A DNA stretch of 64,000 nt, taken from positions 7,998,001-8,062,000 of the forward strand of contig CP075494.1 of the NCBI GenBank assembly GCA_021613535.1. The letters run 5' to 3'. The notes under the pieces are model-generated. The model was not told the origin of the DNA and did not search any database. It worked only from the letters and a program-made list of their open reading frames with translations. Positions 52,490-62,948 of this stretch are shown here, piece after piece. The stretch's first letter is position 1. Every line of letters starts with the position of its first letter. Source of the stretch: Adineta vaga. Its lineage: Eukaryota > Rotifera. The position numbers and the translations under genes were made by a program.

Positions 52490-54371
52490 GTTAATACTGA
52501 TGTTTGATAATGAAGTATTGAAACTGTGAATAGTAAATCATGATCATTTTCTCTAGTCTCTCTTATATAGTAGATTTTTTTCGTGTCAATTTGCATTTTC
52601 GCCCCATTATGTTTGTTCAGAAAATGTTCTTGAAATACATAGACATTCAGGTAGAATAAGAAAAAGAATAGGGGCGTGTATTTGTCTTTCAAAGAGTATG
52701 TATCTTATCATTCATACATTCTCATTTTCAATGATGAAAAAAGGAGCTGCTACTGTTCCTTTTCAGACACACATACACATACACACACTTCAATCTTTGA
52801 TAGGCAAACATCTTTATGTTGTCTAATTAAAAATGAGATACATATATATATGCACATTCATTCCTATATGTATGTATGTATATGTGATGACGATGATAAT
52901 AGATGTGTGCTAGCAATGATCACAATGGCAAATAGAGAAAGAAAGACAGAGAGAGAGAAATGAAGTAGAATATGCTTCCTTAGAAAATGAAAGTGAGATG
53001 AGACACATTCTTCAGTGTTAAAAGCAAATAAATCGTATCATGAAGTTTGACATGAATCACAATGGTAAACTTTTTTCTTATGAATGTGGAGAGCCATTGA
53101 ATATGAATAGATACTTTCTACATTTTCGAGTCTTGTGACATTAGTGTCATATATCAGATAATCATGAACGAAAACAGAACACAACTATTATTTTCAGCAG
53201 TTCGTTCAATCATGACTGGCTGTAGTAATGCTTAAAGAAATGTCGATCTTTTTAAGTATAAGTTGAATAATTTTTCAAAACTGATCATCAATAGAATTTA
53301 ATTAAAACTAAAACCTGAATTCTTCTGACCGAGAAATGTATGTAAGATACTTCTTGTATCTGACCTGTAAAATGAACATAGTTATATCACGACGAAAATA
53401 TGTTTTTGCCTGATGATTTCATACTTTGATTGCTATAGAAAAAATATTACTAGATATTAATTGTCCAAGATACCATCATATACATTCATCAATCACTTTA
53501 ATTTTCGATTTCACTCGCGCATCATACTATTTGTGTCTTGTCTTTCTCTAATATCTAATCGGAATGCTTTTTAGGGTTTCATCTAACGTTAAAACTGGAA
53601 ATAAGTGAATATTAATCAAGTTCGAACATTCATTGGTAGCTATTTTAGTAGTTCAAAATGACTCATTTTACTGTCTAGCTTAGTACTCAGCTCATTAATC
53701 AGATCCCAGTCGAACATTAGACTAGAAAGAGCTTTAACATAGATAAAGCTCCATTCGTCAATTTCATGTGAATATGAATATTTTGAAAAACATCTTTCTA
53801 TCTTCGTATATGTTTATTATGCTTCAGAATCAACAAGGAATTTATTTATATTTCTGATTCTAGGTCTGGATTATATATGAGGAAAATATGCTTGTTATCA
53901 CTTTCAATCAGTTGATGTGATCATTTTTCTTTTTCTAGACAAATGAAATCGATCCAATCCAAAGTGTTTTGTCTTATTAATGTTTTATTATTTCTTTATA
54001 TGAATGCAGTAGACTGTGACCTCGACGTATTTGAATTATACTTTTGTATTCGAGTATGATCATAAAGAACGACCAGCGTCTATCTTTGAATACTTAAATA
54101 ATTTATTAAGTATTGAAATATTATCTCCCAAATTCTCTGCATGCTCACGGCAGATTTTATCAGATAGGTATTCTATATTTTCTCGTGCTTTTCTAATTCA
54201 ATCATGCTTCATTCTCTCACTTTAGACCACCGATCGTGACAAGAATAGTGATACAAAAAATTGAAATAGAAGTGTTTTTTCTTTTGAAAATAAATTATGC
54301 CCAAACATTTCTCGGAATTATTTGTGTTTCATTCATCGAAAAAAACAACAACAATAACATATGATCAGTAT
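52490..54371. other. Gene-poor interval (1.9 kb)
   Basis: 5' flank of RBPJ. Contains AC-repeat and TATG/GATA short repeats (about 52765-52890). One possible small plus-strand gene is listed separately at 53943-54364. Nothing else recognised. Confidence 0.45.
53943..54364 (+). CDS. Possible small secreted-protein gene or decayed gene
   Basis: Low-confidence call. An ATG after TTTTCTAGACAA starts a signal-peptide-like stretch (MKSIQSKVFCLINVLLFLYM). A frame change then leads into YTFVFEYDHKERPASIFEY, and a typical 57-nt GT-AG intron follows (about 54168-54226). The downstream exon could read PPIVTRIVIQKIEIEVFFLL. The first frame and the second do not join in phase without an extra base or tiny intron, so either my join is wrong or the gene is broken. 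No family recognised. It would end 7 bp from the LTO1 stop on the other strand. Confidence 0.2.
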
Positions 54372-54770
54372 TTAAAAAGTTAGATTATCTTTTTCAACGG
54401 AATGATTATTCGAGCCTGTTAAATGTTGATATCGTGCTCGTATCGATGCAAGTAATTCAGCATATCTTGGTACATCAGGTACTAATGTTCGAAATTCACG
54501 ACATGATTCTATAATACCATTAACTAAACGTTTCTGTCGTGGATTGGAATCATTCGTTGTTGAAAATTTTTGATATAAATCATCACAATAAGCAGCAATA
54601 AGAGCAATTTCACGATGATTTTCCCATGCATAATCGAGACCACGAATAAAACCTTGCCGAAAACCACGTTGATATCCATACTGACGACCTTCTTGTTGAC
54701 CATTTTCCATCACACGATCGTCGAGTGATGAAGCAAAATCCAAAACATCAATATTTCGATCGTTTGTCAT
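54372..54770 (-). CDS. LTO1: LTO1/YAE1-domain protein (ORAOV1-like)
   Basis: LTO1 with YAE1 is an adaptor that passes Fe-S clusters to ABCE1 (Rli1), so it supports ribosome recycling and biogenesis. Single exon, 132 residues, the usual size. The diagnostic deca-GX3 array is visible near residues 23-43: GQQEGRQYGYQRGFRQGFIRG, Gly at every fourth position. It is followed by LDYAWENHREIALIAAYC, where human LTO1 has FAFAW. The C-terminus ends NLTF, comparable with the hydrophobic/aromatic end used as cargo signal in this family. Poorly conserved between. Upstream on the same strand is a BTB gene. Confidence 0.85.
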   Translation of the reverse strand: MTNDRNIDVLDFASSLDDRVMENGQQEGRQYGYQRGFRQGFIRGLDYAWENHREIALIAAYCDDLYQKFSTTNDSNPRQKRLVNGIIESCREFRTLVPDVPRYAELLASIRARYQHLTGSNNHSVEKDNLTF

Positions 54771-55000
54771 CTAAAATCAATCGATCTGATTTCAATAATA
54801 GATGAAAACAAAACGAATCAACTATTTATTATATTCAGAACGAAAAGAAAAAAAAAAGATTTCTTTATTTTCGAATGACATTTAAATTTAGCACCGCAAA
54901 AAATATCCATTCATTTACACAGCAAACAAAGTGTGATAAAAGAAGAGAAAAGTCTATATGACTAGAAAAACAAGTAAAACATATGTGCAGAAAAAAACAA

Positions 55001-55830
55001 TCAATCGGTTTCTTCAAAACCTTCTTCACTTAATTTTTTAATTAATGCTCGTACCATTCTCATACAATCATAACAATCAGGAGAATGTGTTTCATGTCGT
55101 GAACAATGATCAAATTCATCATTATATCCAGGTAAATCTTTTATATTACGAAATTTTTCATTTGCAGTTGTGACTTTACGTTTATAGGAATCTAAAACAG
55201 TTTCTAAATGTTTAACACGTGATACTAATAATAAATTAATTGTTTTTAATGATAATTCATTGAGACGTGGATCACCATTACCACAATTAGGTAAAAGATT
55301 TAAATTAAGATTGTGTTTTAAATGATCAGCACAACGACGAATAACATCGTCAAAATTATATTTTTGAGCTATTAATAATGAATCAACTGTACCACGTTGT
55401 TGCATTAAATAAGCTTGACAACGTTTGGTTAATTCGATCATTTGATATTCCTAGAGAAGAAAAATGAAAGATGAAGTTTTCTTTTCTAATATATTGTTTG
55501 ATTTACATCAGCTAATTCGAGTAAACGTTGAATATTTGTTGCAACAATAGGTCGATTTGGTGGATAAATAACAGCAAGTAATTCTTTAATATCATCAAAT
55601 GATTTTCCCGGTAAAGTTATTTCCATTGAATCACGTTCACGAAAATTTGATTTGAACATTGTATCAAATACAGGTGACCATATGGCAAGTAATGCACGAT
55701 TACCATATAATTTTTTATCTTCAACATTAAGAACAACATCATAAAACGGTATTGGTTTTGTAAAATCAAATTGTTCCATTTGAAAAACGATATTTGTAAT
55801 TGGAGATTTCTGTACGATACGTACAAACAA
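55001..55830 (-). CDS. BTB/POZ-domain protein
   Basis: Two exons (about 55497-55830 and 55001-55441). The BTB fold reads VVLNVEDKKLYGNRALLAIWSPVFDTMF...RERDSMEITLPGKSFDDIKELLAVIYPP, then RLLELADEYQMIELTKRCQAYL across the intron. A BACK-like helical part follows (DSLLIAQKYNFDDVIRRCADHL). The C-terminal 80 residues hold a coiled segment (VKHLETVLDSYKRKV) and a short Cys/His stretch (CSRHETHSPDCYDC). Such proteins are usually Cul3 adaptors or scaffolds; MATH or Kelch repeats are absent. The start could be the ATG at 55779 (MEQFDF) instead of 55830. No orthologue assigned. Confidence 0.88.
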
Positions 55831-56323
55831 ATATGAGTACTATAAATAACTATTATATCTATCTATCATCAGCGGATAGAAATATCAGGATGATGGAAAC
55901 GAAGAATTATCCATTGTCGGATATACTAGCTAGATGTCTCTAGTTCTTTAAGCTAATTATGCTTCGTTTAGAAAGCAGAATTCATCGATCTGAAAGTATA
56001 ATACAAAAACTAATATTTACTTCTCATCAATACGCAAATAAGTATTACTAAGAATTTAATTATATCCAATTAGGCACATATTTATTCTCAATAAATTTAG
56101 TTAGAAACATTTCCATTGAAATTTTTATTCACAATTCACACAAATAAAAACAAAATCGTCTAATAGTTAAAAAAAATCAAAGTAAACGACAAATTATACA
56201 ATTACAAAACAACATTGAACTAAATTAAGACGAAATCTAATCTACATGAATGCATTTAAATATAAATAAAACCCTCCCTGAGATAGAAAACAAAGTAATT
56301 AAATGAGCATCGAATCACAGTAA
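55831..56323. other. Intergenic, BTB gene 5' / EZH 3'
   Basis: No gene seen; AT-rich. A long T/A-rich stretch downstream of the EZH stop contains AATAAA-like signals. Confidence 0.5.
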
Positions 56324-59040
56324 TTATGTATCAGGTTGATCTCCATTCGTATTCTTTTCTACACCAACAAAACGTAAATGATGATTAGCTCCATAACGAT
56401 AATCAAAAAACAATTCTTCTCCTGCATTTATTGAACGTTTCGAATAAATTCCAATTCTATGATCACCATTAACCATAATTACTTTTGCATAACAATTCGG
56501 ATTAATAGAATGATTAGCAAAACGAATTTTATTACCACGACGTGTTGCATCAACCATATATTCTTCATTAAGATCAAATAGAAAACTTGTTCCAATTGTA
56601 TCATACATTCTTCCACGTAATTCACCTTCATCTTGAGTTAACTAAAGGTAAGAAAATAGAACAATTCAATTACATTTTCCATTCAAAACTTTGTTTTTTC
56701 TTTCTTACCACTTCGCCACTATATTCGGCGATAAATTCGTTTCGTTGAATATTCACTTGTGTAAATATTCCCCAACCAGCTACATCTGATTCTGCTAATA
56801 GAAGTGGTTTGTGTAAACTACGTTGTATAGCTACATTATGACATGAGCATGATGTACTGGTTTTCAATTCATTGTTAACACTACGAAAATCATCAGCACC
56901 ACATTGTGTACAAAGATCTGGATCACATTCACGTGCAGCAGCATAACATGGACATTGTTTTGTTGTACATGATGAACGACAACGACAACCAGGAAAACGA
57001 TTATCACATTTTGTCGATAAACAACAGCAGTATTTTTCACAAAAATTACCCGAACGAACACAATAACAATCTTCATTACATGGAATTGAATGATCATGAT
57101 CACAAGGATAATAGGTATGACGTTTCTTTTCAGAAGAATGATTATGATGATGATTTAATAAGATTTGTTGATGACTTCGTTGACGACGAAATGATGAGAA
57201 ATGAGTACGACGTGACGATGATGATCGATGATTGTTATTCTAAATAAAAAATTAGTATAGAGGAATATTTCTTAAGATTATTTTGAAACATCTATATATG
57301 TGTTTGAAAGCAAATGCAAATAGTCAATGAACTCTTTTATATACCATATTTTGCTCCTCTTTTCCATTGCACATTTTCCCATTTTGTTTGCTTAATCCTT
57401 CTATGTGATCAGTCGTTGTTGCTTTTACTCCATTGATTTTCTTCTTCTTCTTATGTTCACCATTTATTTTCACATCACTAGAATCAGATGATATCGATGA
57501 AACGACGCCAGAAAACGATCCAAGTGTTGATGTGCTCGCGGATGAAGTTTGTCGTTGAAAGAGAGAATTCTTTTCATTGGCTTGCATTTCATTTGTATAA
57601 AATACATAAACTTGTGAACATGGCTTATCAAGTAAATTCGCAATCATACAAATATTATTACCATAAATCGTATGAAAAACTCGAAATAAAGATTTGTCAC
57701 TTGGTGACCATTCCGAGACTTCATCAGTTAATTTTCGTTTTAATGATGGCTTGAAATGGAAACCATTGGTGAAGCCATTGGAATCTGGCGAGAATGGTTC
57801 GGTTTTGACGGTATTCAATTTTGGGCGTTTTGAATGAAAACCATTGAGAGGAGGTTTGAATGTTTTATGATCAACTATGTCACTGAAACTTCGTTTCAAT
57901 TCGAGTTTTGTTCGTCGTGATGAAACAGAATTCATTCGATAACAATGATGACTACATGGACAATAAACAGCATTGGAATTTTTAGGTTCAATAGTTAAAT
58001 CAGGTGTTGCTTGTTTATCTTTATGTAGAAAACAATCATATCGATGACATCGACGACAAAATAACATAAAATATGAATGTAAAGTATTGTCAACAGTTGT
58101 ATCCAAAGCTAATGATGAATTATCAATATTTGGAGTGAATTCTTTTGGTGGTAATCGTTTCGATACAAATATAGTACCGAATCGATCTCGAATCAGATCT
58201 GCTGATAGTGGATAAAGTTCTAAAACAAAACGAAAAATATTTGAGACTATTTTTTCTATTCAAGAAATGTCTGTTTACTCAGTAATGTTTCCATTAAATT
58301 CGAATCATCATCTGCCGTCATTGGTACTGATGCATGTCCTGGTTGTTGTTTGAGACGTTTTAATAATTCTAAAAGATGTTCTTCATCGAAAACATATTCA
58401 TTATCTTTATCGTTGATGGCTGCTGTTTTTGAACAACGACGTATACGTTTTGATGTCGATGATGATGATGATGATCGTGCATCTTTTGTTGATGGTAGAA
58501 TTGATGAATCAGATTCAACTGAACTAAGAAGATTTTTAATATCTTCATCCTCTTCTTCTAATACTAAATCGGACAAATTGGTCATAGTGTCACACTAAAA
58601 TATATAATTAGAAAATTTTTCTTCTTCAAATTAGATTTCTTACAAGAAAATTTCGTTGTAGCGGAACATAAGTAAACATATGAGGTATTTTATCAATTTG
58701 AGGTAGAATTGAAAGTGGACAAGTTGATTTCTCACCCGTTATTTCATCATACGCACAATTTGTATAGAGTGTGAATCGTTTTTCAACAGATTTAGGTTCA
58801 GAAATAATCATTGGACGTCGTAAATCTTTGTACTGCTCAGCAATAGTAGAAAAAAGTGGCCTTTATACATTAAAAGAAATCATTTGAAAACAAAATGAAA
58901 GAATGAGAAGAAAAAACTTACACAGCATCACGTCGTTGTCTTATATCAACTGTACGACAGATATGTTTCAATGCTCGTTCAATTCGATCTCTCCAAATTG
59001 GATCGACTGAGCTTTTATTTTTTACAGCATCAGTCGTCAT
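56324..59040 (-). CDS. EZH: Enhancer of zeste-type histone H3K27 methyltransferase (PRC2 catalytic subunit)
   Basis: Six or more exons. N-terminus [24 protein letters not shown], then [16 protein letters not shown] and [13 protein letters not shown] Ser/Asp-rich segment follows. Then [23 protein letters not shown], with [19 protein letters not shown] (MCSS-type zinc part), and a SANT-like [23 protein letters not shown]. The CXC domain is Cys-rich with many CxxC (56840-57110). The SET domain reads [83 protein letters not shown] and [10 protein letters not shown], carrying the NHS and catalytic-Tyr motifs. The domain order and SET match EZH1/2 rather than other SET enzymes. Acceptor-like TTTATAG lies about 40 nt before the ATG. 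Confidence 0.95.
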
Positions 59041-60743
59041 TTTATTTATTCGAATAAGACAGATTTCATCTGCTTATTCTATAAATTCCTATGATGAGAT
59101 CGAATTGTACAGAAAGAAATATTGTTCTTTCTTTAACAGCTGTAAACAGCTGAGAGTATAGGAGATTGTTTTTTTTTCATCAATCATCCGGTGAACGAAC
59201 AGTATGGAAGGAAAAATAAATACATATACCTAGCGCTTGATTGTCAATGGTTGATCATGTTCAGACGAAGCTAATCAATGATAAAACAAAAGAAGATGAT
59301 TATGTCGTACGAACTAGTATTTAACTGTATAAGCATCCTTCCAATTATAAAACTACGTATTTTTCTGAGAAAAATACCTTCGTTTTCATCTAGTTTCTAA
59401 TTGTTTTACGATAGATGTCGGTAGTTCAGCACTAAAATAACGGTTTTCAAAATGAGACAAATGTAAACCTATTATCCGATAATTGCGTTACAAGCAACCT
59501 AGATAAATAACAGTCCGACGATGTATTTATCAAATGATTTGTATGTGGCATGAAAATTTTCAAAACTATAAATAACAATTAATACAAGTAATTGTTAATA
59601 TCCACCGACATAACATGACACTTAATAGACTTAAACGATCTCGAGCTTCACAAAAATCTTCATTGATTATTGAATCTGAAGTATGATTAAGAGAATATAA
59701 TTGAGGGACAATAAAATACTCATAACATAAGCAAGATCAATTCTTCGCTGAGAAAAATAAGTATCATATTAAAAATTGAATCAATTGTACTCAAAGTAAG
59801 TAAAACTGATTCAGCACATCAAACAAGAACAATTTGACAAAAAGCTTATGTAATAACTAGAGAAAAAGTCATATGATTATGATAAATATAAATTGCAGAG
59901 TTGCGAATACCAGAAGATTAACGTATGATTGTTGCAAAAAAAAAGAGGAAGAGAATCCTTTAATTAAATAAAAGCAATATGATATTTGTAAAGATTTCAA
60001 ATGTGCCTATAGTTTTCTCTAATTAAATTCTTATGTTTTAGTAAACAATGAAAAGAAAATTATTTCGTTGTTGCGAAAATGTTATCTTCAGTTTTGTAAA
60101 GAAACCGAAGTCTAACTCTGTTTATTTCTTTTCTGCAAATCACAACTTTATGATCATAACATCGCAACATCGTTCATAAAAAAGAAAAAAGATATCAAAT
60201 GACTGAATTATGTTTATGATCAAAAGGAAAATTGTCTCTTTTCATTAAACATACCTGCCCTTCGAATTGCCTGATGATAACAGTTCGATCGATGTTGGCA
60301 AAACATACTCGTCCGATGAAAATGACCATTCATCTACAAATAAGATCATGTCTATCTCTAATTACATTTTACAATGAAATGGACTATGAGCACGGAAGGA
60401 TCGAAAGATAATATAAAAGAGCAAAGAAAATGAGCGATGTACTCGAATGGTATCATGAAAAGAAAAATATTGACTTATGGTGGGAAATAATCCAGCAAAA
60501 GAGAGTGAAAAAAAGAAATACACCGTAAATAAGACGATGTCGCACATATAAGCTATGGATTCTATCGAGATATTATCAACTAACATTTGACGCAGAATAC
60601 AACATAGTATTCTTCGACGAATTCATCATTTATTGATCTTTTACTTGCAATATAAAGATTAACTCCCAACAGATGAAGCAGTAAAGTATCAAGTTTACGA
60701 CTTTTTATTTAATAGTAAGTTAAAAAAACTAACGGTCGATATC

Positions 60744-60827
60744 TTGAGGGTGAGGGTCGGTGAAGATAAGATCATCACCCCACACCCTTAACCTTACCTT
60801 GATCCTCACACCCACCCTCACCCTCAA
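60744..60827. repeat. Inverted repeat, 19-nt arms with one mismatch
   Basis: Left arm 60744-60762 (TTGAGGGTGAGGG... ) pairs with right arm 60809-60827 (...CCCTCACCCTCAA) with one mismatch, around a C-rich, 46-nt loop (CACCCCACACCC, TCCTCACACCC). Base composition differs sharply from the AT-rich surroundings. Confidence 0.85.
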
Positions 60828-61344
60828 AATTTTTAAAAATAAGAAAAAGACCGGCCGGTCCGGTTCCAAGTCTGATCAGGATTCTCCACCAGCGATTACT
60901 CCTGATGAAAATTTTTTGTTAAAATTCTTAGTTAATAATTAGTTAATACTTGATGATAGTTAATAATTAATTAATGACTAATCAATCTATAAAAAGTAAC
61001 ATCAAATTTAGATTTCGCGTCCTCAATTGCCCTTAGTTAAGCTTTGTCGGGCCTATTAAACAATGTTCTTATAAATTTCCACCCAGCTGTTTTCTGATTG
61101 GTTTGAGACACAGAAACATTATGGGATTTAACGCGAATTTTCGCCATATAACTCTTTCTTTCAGAAGAGAGGATTATGTTTATTAATTAAAGAAGAATAG
61201 TGTGAAACTTTTTGTAACGATCCCGGCTAAGTGCATATCGTATGCATGATGTTTACTTTATTCTTAAATTTTGTCGTTGTGTTTCGCACTTTGTTCCTAT
61301 GCATTCATTTCTTTCATATTCTTTCCTTCTCTATGGTGCGCGTG

Positions 61345-61352
61345 TATATAAG
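61345..61352 (+). promoter_or_regulatory. TATA box of the LRAT-domain gene
   Basis: TATATAAG inside GCGCGTGTATATAAGCGCAT, 135 bp before the ATG. A leader with an acceptor-like TTATTTTAG ending at 61477 lies between, so the leader may be spliced. Confidence 0.45.
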
Positions 61353-61486
61353 CGCATGTTTTGTATGAAAGTGATGTGATTGTAGATAGAAGCAAATATA
61401 ATAGAGACGGATTCTATCAGGGTTAACGCTCTTTCTATCGAAAATCATCAGACTCTTTTTTTAAACTGTTATTTTAGATAATTACA

Positions 61487-62948
61487 ATGGTGAATATTTC
61501 ATTGGAAAATGCATTGTCCAGATGGGGACCATCTTTTGAAATAAAAAAGAAACGCATATACGGAAGAACTAGTGCTGATCAGAGATATGCAATCACTACT
61601 TGTAAAGCAATAGATGGAATCGGATGGTACAAAATCGGTTTGTATCTGGAAGAAGATCACATGGACAAAGAAAAGTTGACTCCGTATCATAATGATCGGC
61701 TTTTTTCACAAAAAGATGTTAATGAGCGAGTAAGTTATTCGTATTCAATAAGATTAATAGTTTTGAAACTCAATCAAATAAATTATTTATTTCTTTTGTA
61801 GATTGAATGGTTGAAAAATCGCCTCAAACGCGTTCCTTTGCTTACTTTTAGTGGCTTTGAGGAATGTGGTCCACATGCAGATTACTATTTGAAAATAATA
61901 AATTTTCCAAATGATTGTAAAACAACACCCGAAAAATATCTTACTCGTGGAGATCATGTTCGAGTAGGTACAATTCTTTATCTTTATTTGAAAATAAAAC
62001 ACGTGTTGTATCCAATGATTATTGTGTTTGATTCAAACATATGTTAAGACCAAATGCACTGTAGGTTATATGTTGAGATATTGGGAAATGATTTTATCGA
62101 AAAGTAGGGGACAATTCTCAGAGTATTCTGCTCTTGGCTAAAAATTTGTTTCAGTCGAAACTTTTCATTTATTTCAACTTTATACTAATTAGATTGCATG
62201 CACTAAAAATAAAATCATTTTCAGTCTTTATCTACTACATATCTTCTATCTAAATGCGAAACTATTTTACAATGTATCAACATATAACTTATAATATATT
62301 TCGTCTTTGAATTGATATGCATATAAAATACGCAAGAATTCAGATTTATGAGAAAGTTTTGGAGGATCAGTAAAGTGAAACACCTTTACTTATGTATATT
62401 AATTATATGCAATATGACGATATTTTAGATTTCTCGAATGGCTGGTTTGTACACGCATGATGCAATCTACATTGGTGAAAACAAGGTACGTTTCTTTAAT
62501 TTATGTACAAGCTGATTGCCACTGAAATATTAATTGTAAATTTGAATATTTTTAGGTTATTCATGTATTTGGTGATAATAAACAAAATTCGGCTGTGCGT
62601 GAAGATGATTGGAGTACATTTATTGGAGATCCAAACTCATGGTGGGGTACTGTATCAATTGTGATATACAGATTGCGCATACGATCACGTGACGAGATCG
62701 TAGCTGCAGCGAGGAGTTATCTTGGAATTAATCATTTGCAGGGTCAATATGATTTTCTTACACAAAATTGCCAACATTTTTCCTCATATTGCTCTACCGG
62801 AACTGAAATATCCCATGGTGCTAGTTCAGCAGGAGACAGTGCCTACCAAGTGATTTATGGAGTGGCTTCTGGATTTGGTGGTAACGGTCCTCGACCTGGT
62901 AGAGCTTTTGGCCAAAAATTTGATTCTCCATTGGACTATGAACCGTGA
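61487..62948 (+). CDS. LRAT-domain protein with a novel N-terminal region
   Basis: Four exons: 61487-61729, 61801-61966, about 62431-62485 and 62556-62948; the intron before exon 3 is about 460 nt. The first 110-130 residues (WGPSFEIKKKR, GWYKIGLYLEEDH, EWLKNRLKRVPLLTFSGFEECGPHADYY) match nothing I recognise. The rest is an NlpC/P60-superfamily LRAT fold: RGDHVRISRMAGLYTHDAIYIGENKVIHVFGDNK supplies the His residues, and QYDFLTQNCQHFSSYCSTG the catalytic Cys in NCxHF. LRAT proteins are thiol acyltransferases or phospholipases; vertebrate LRAT itself acts on retinol. A C-terminal helix/TM anchor typical of HRASLS proteins is not obvious; the tail is Gly/Ser-rich and ends LDYEP. Enzyme activity probable, substrate unknown. 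Confidence 0.88.

Larger units (their letters stand above)
59041..61486. other. Gene-poor, repeat-bearing interval (2.4 kb)
   Basis: Divergent promoter region of EZH (-) and the LRAT gene (+). No gene recognised. It includes a GC-rich inverted repeat (60744-60827), a CCGGCCGG-containing stretch (about 60850-60870), TTAATTA-rich sequence (about 60930-60985) and a TATA box for the LRAT gene. Confidence 0.5.

Noticed and set aside
56906-57247. Plus-strand 113-residue Asn/Asp/His-rich frame
   Set aside because: Antisense shadow of the EZH CXC-domain exon.
60746-60825. Telomere repeat tract
   Set aside because: G-rich units are irregular (GAGGGT/GGGTGA), only a few copies, and arranged as an inverted repeat, not a tandem array; genes continue beyond it.
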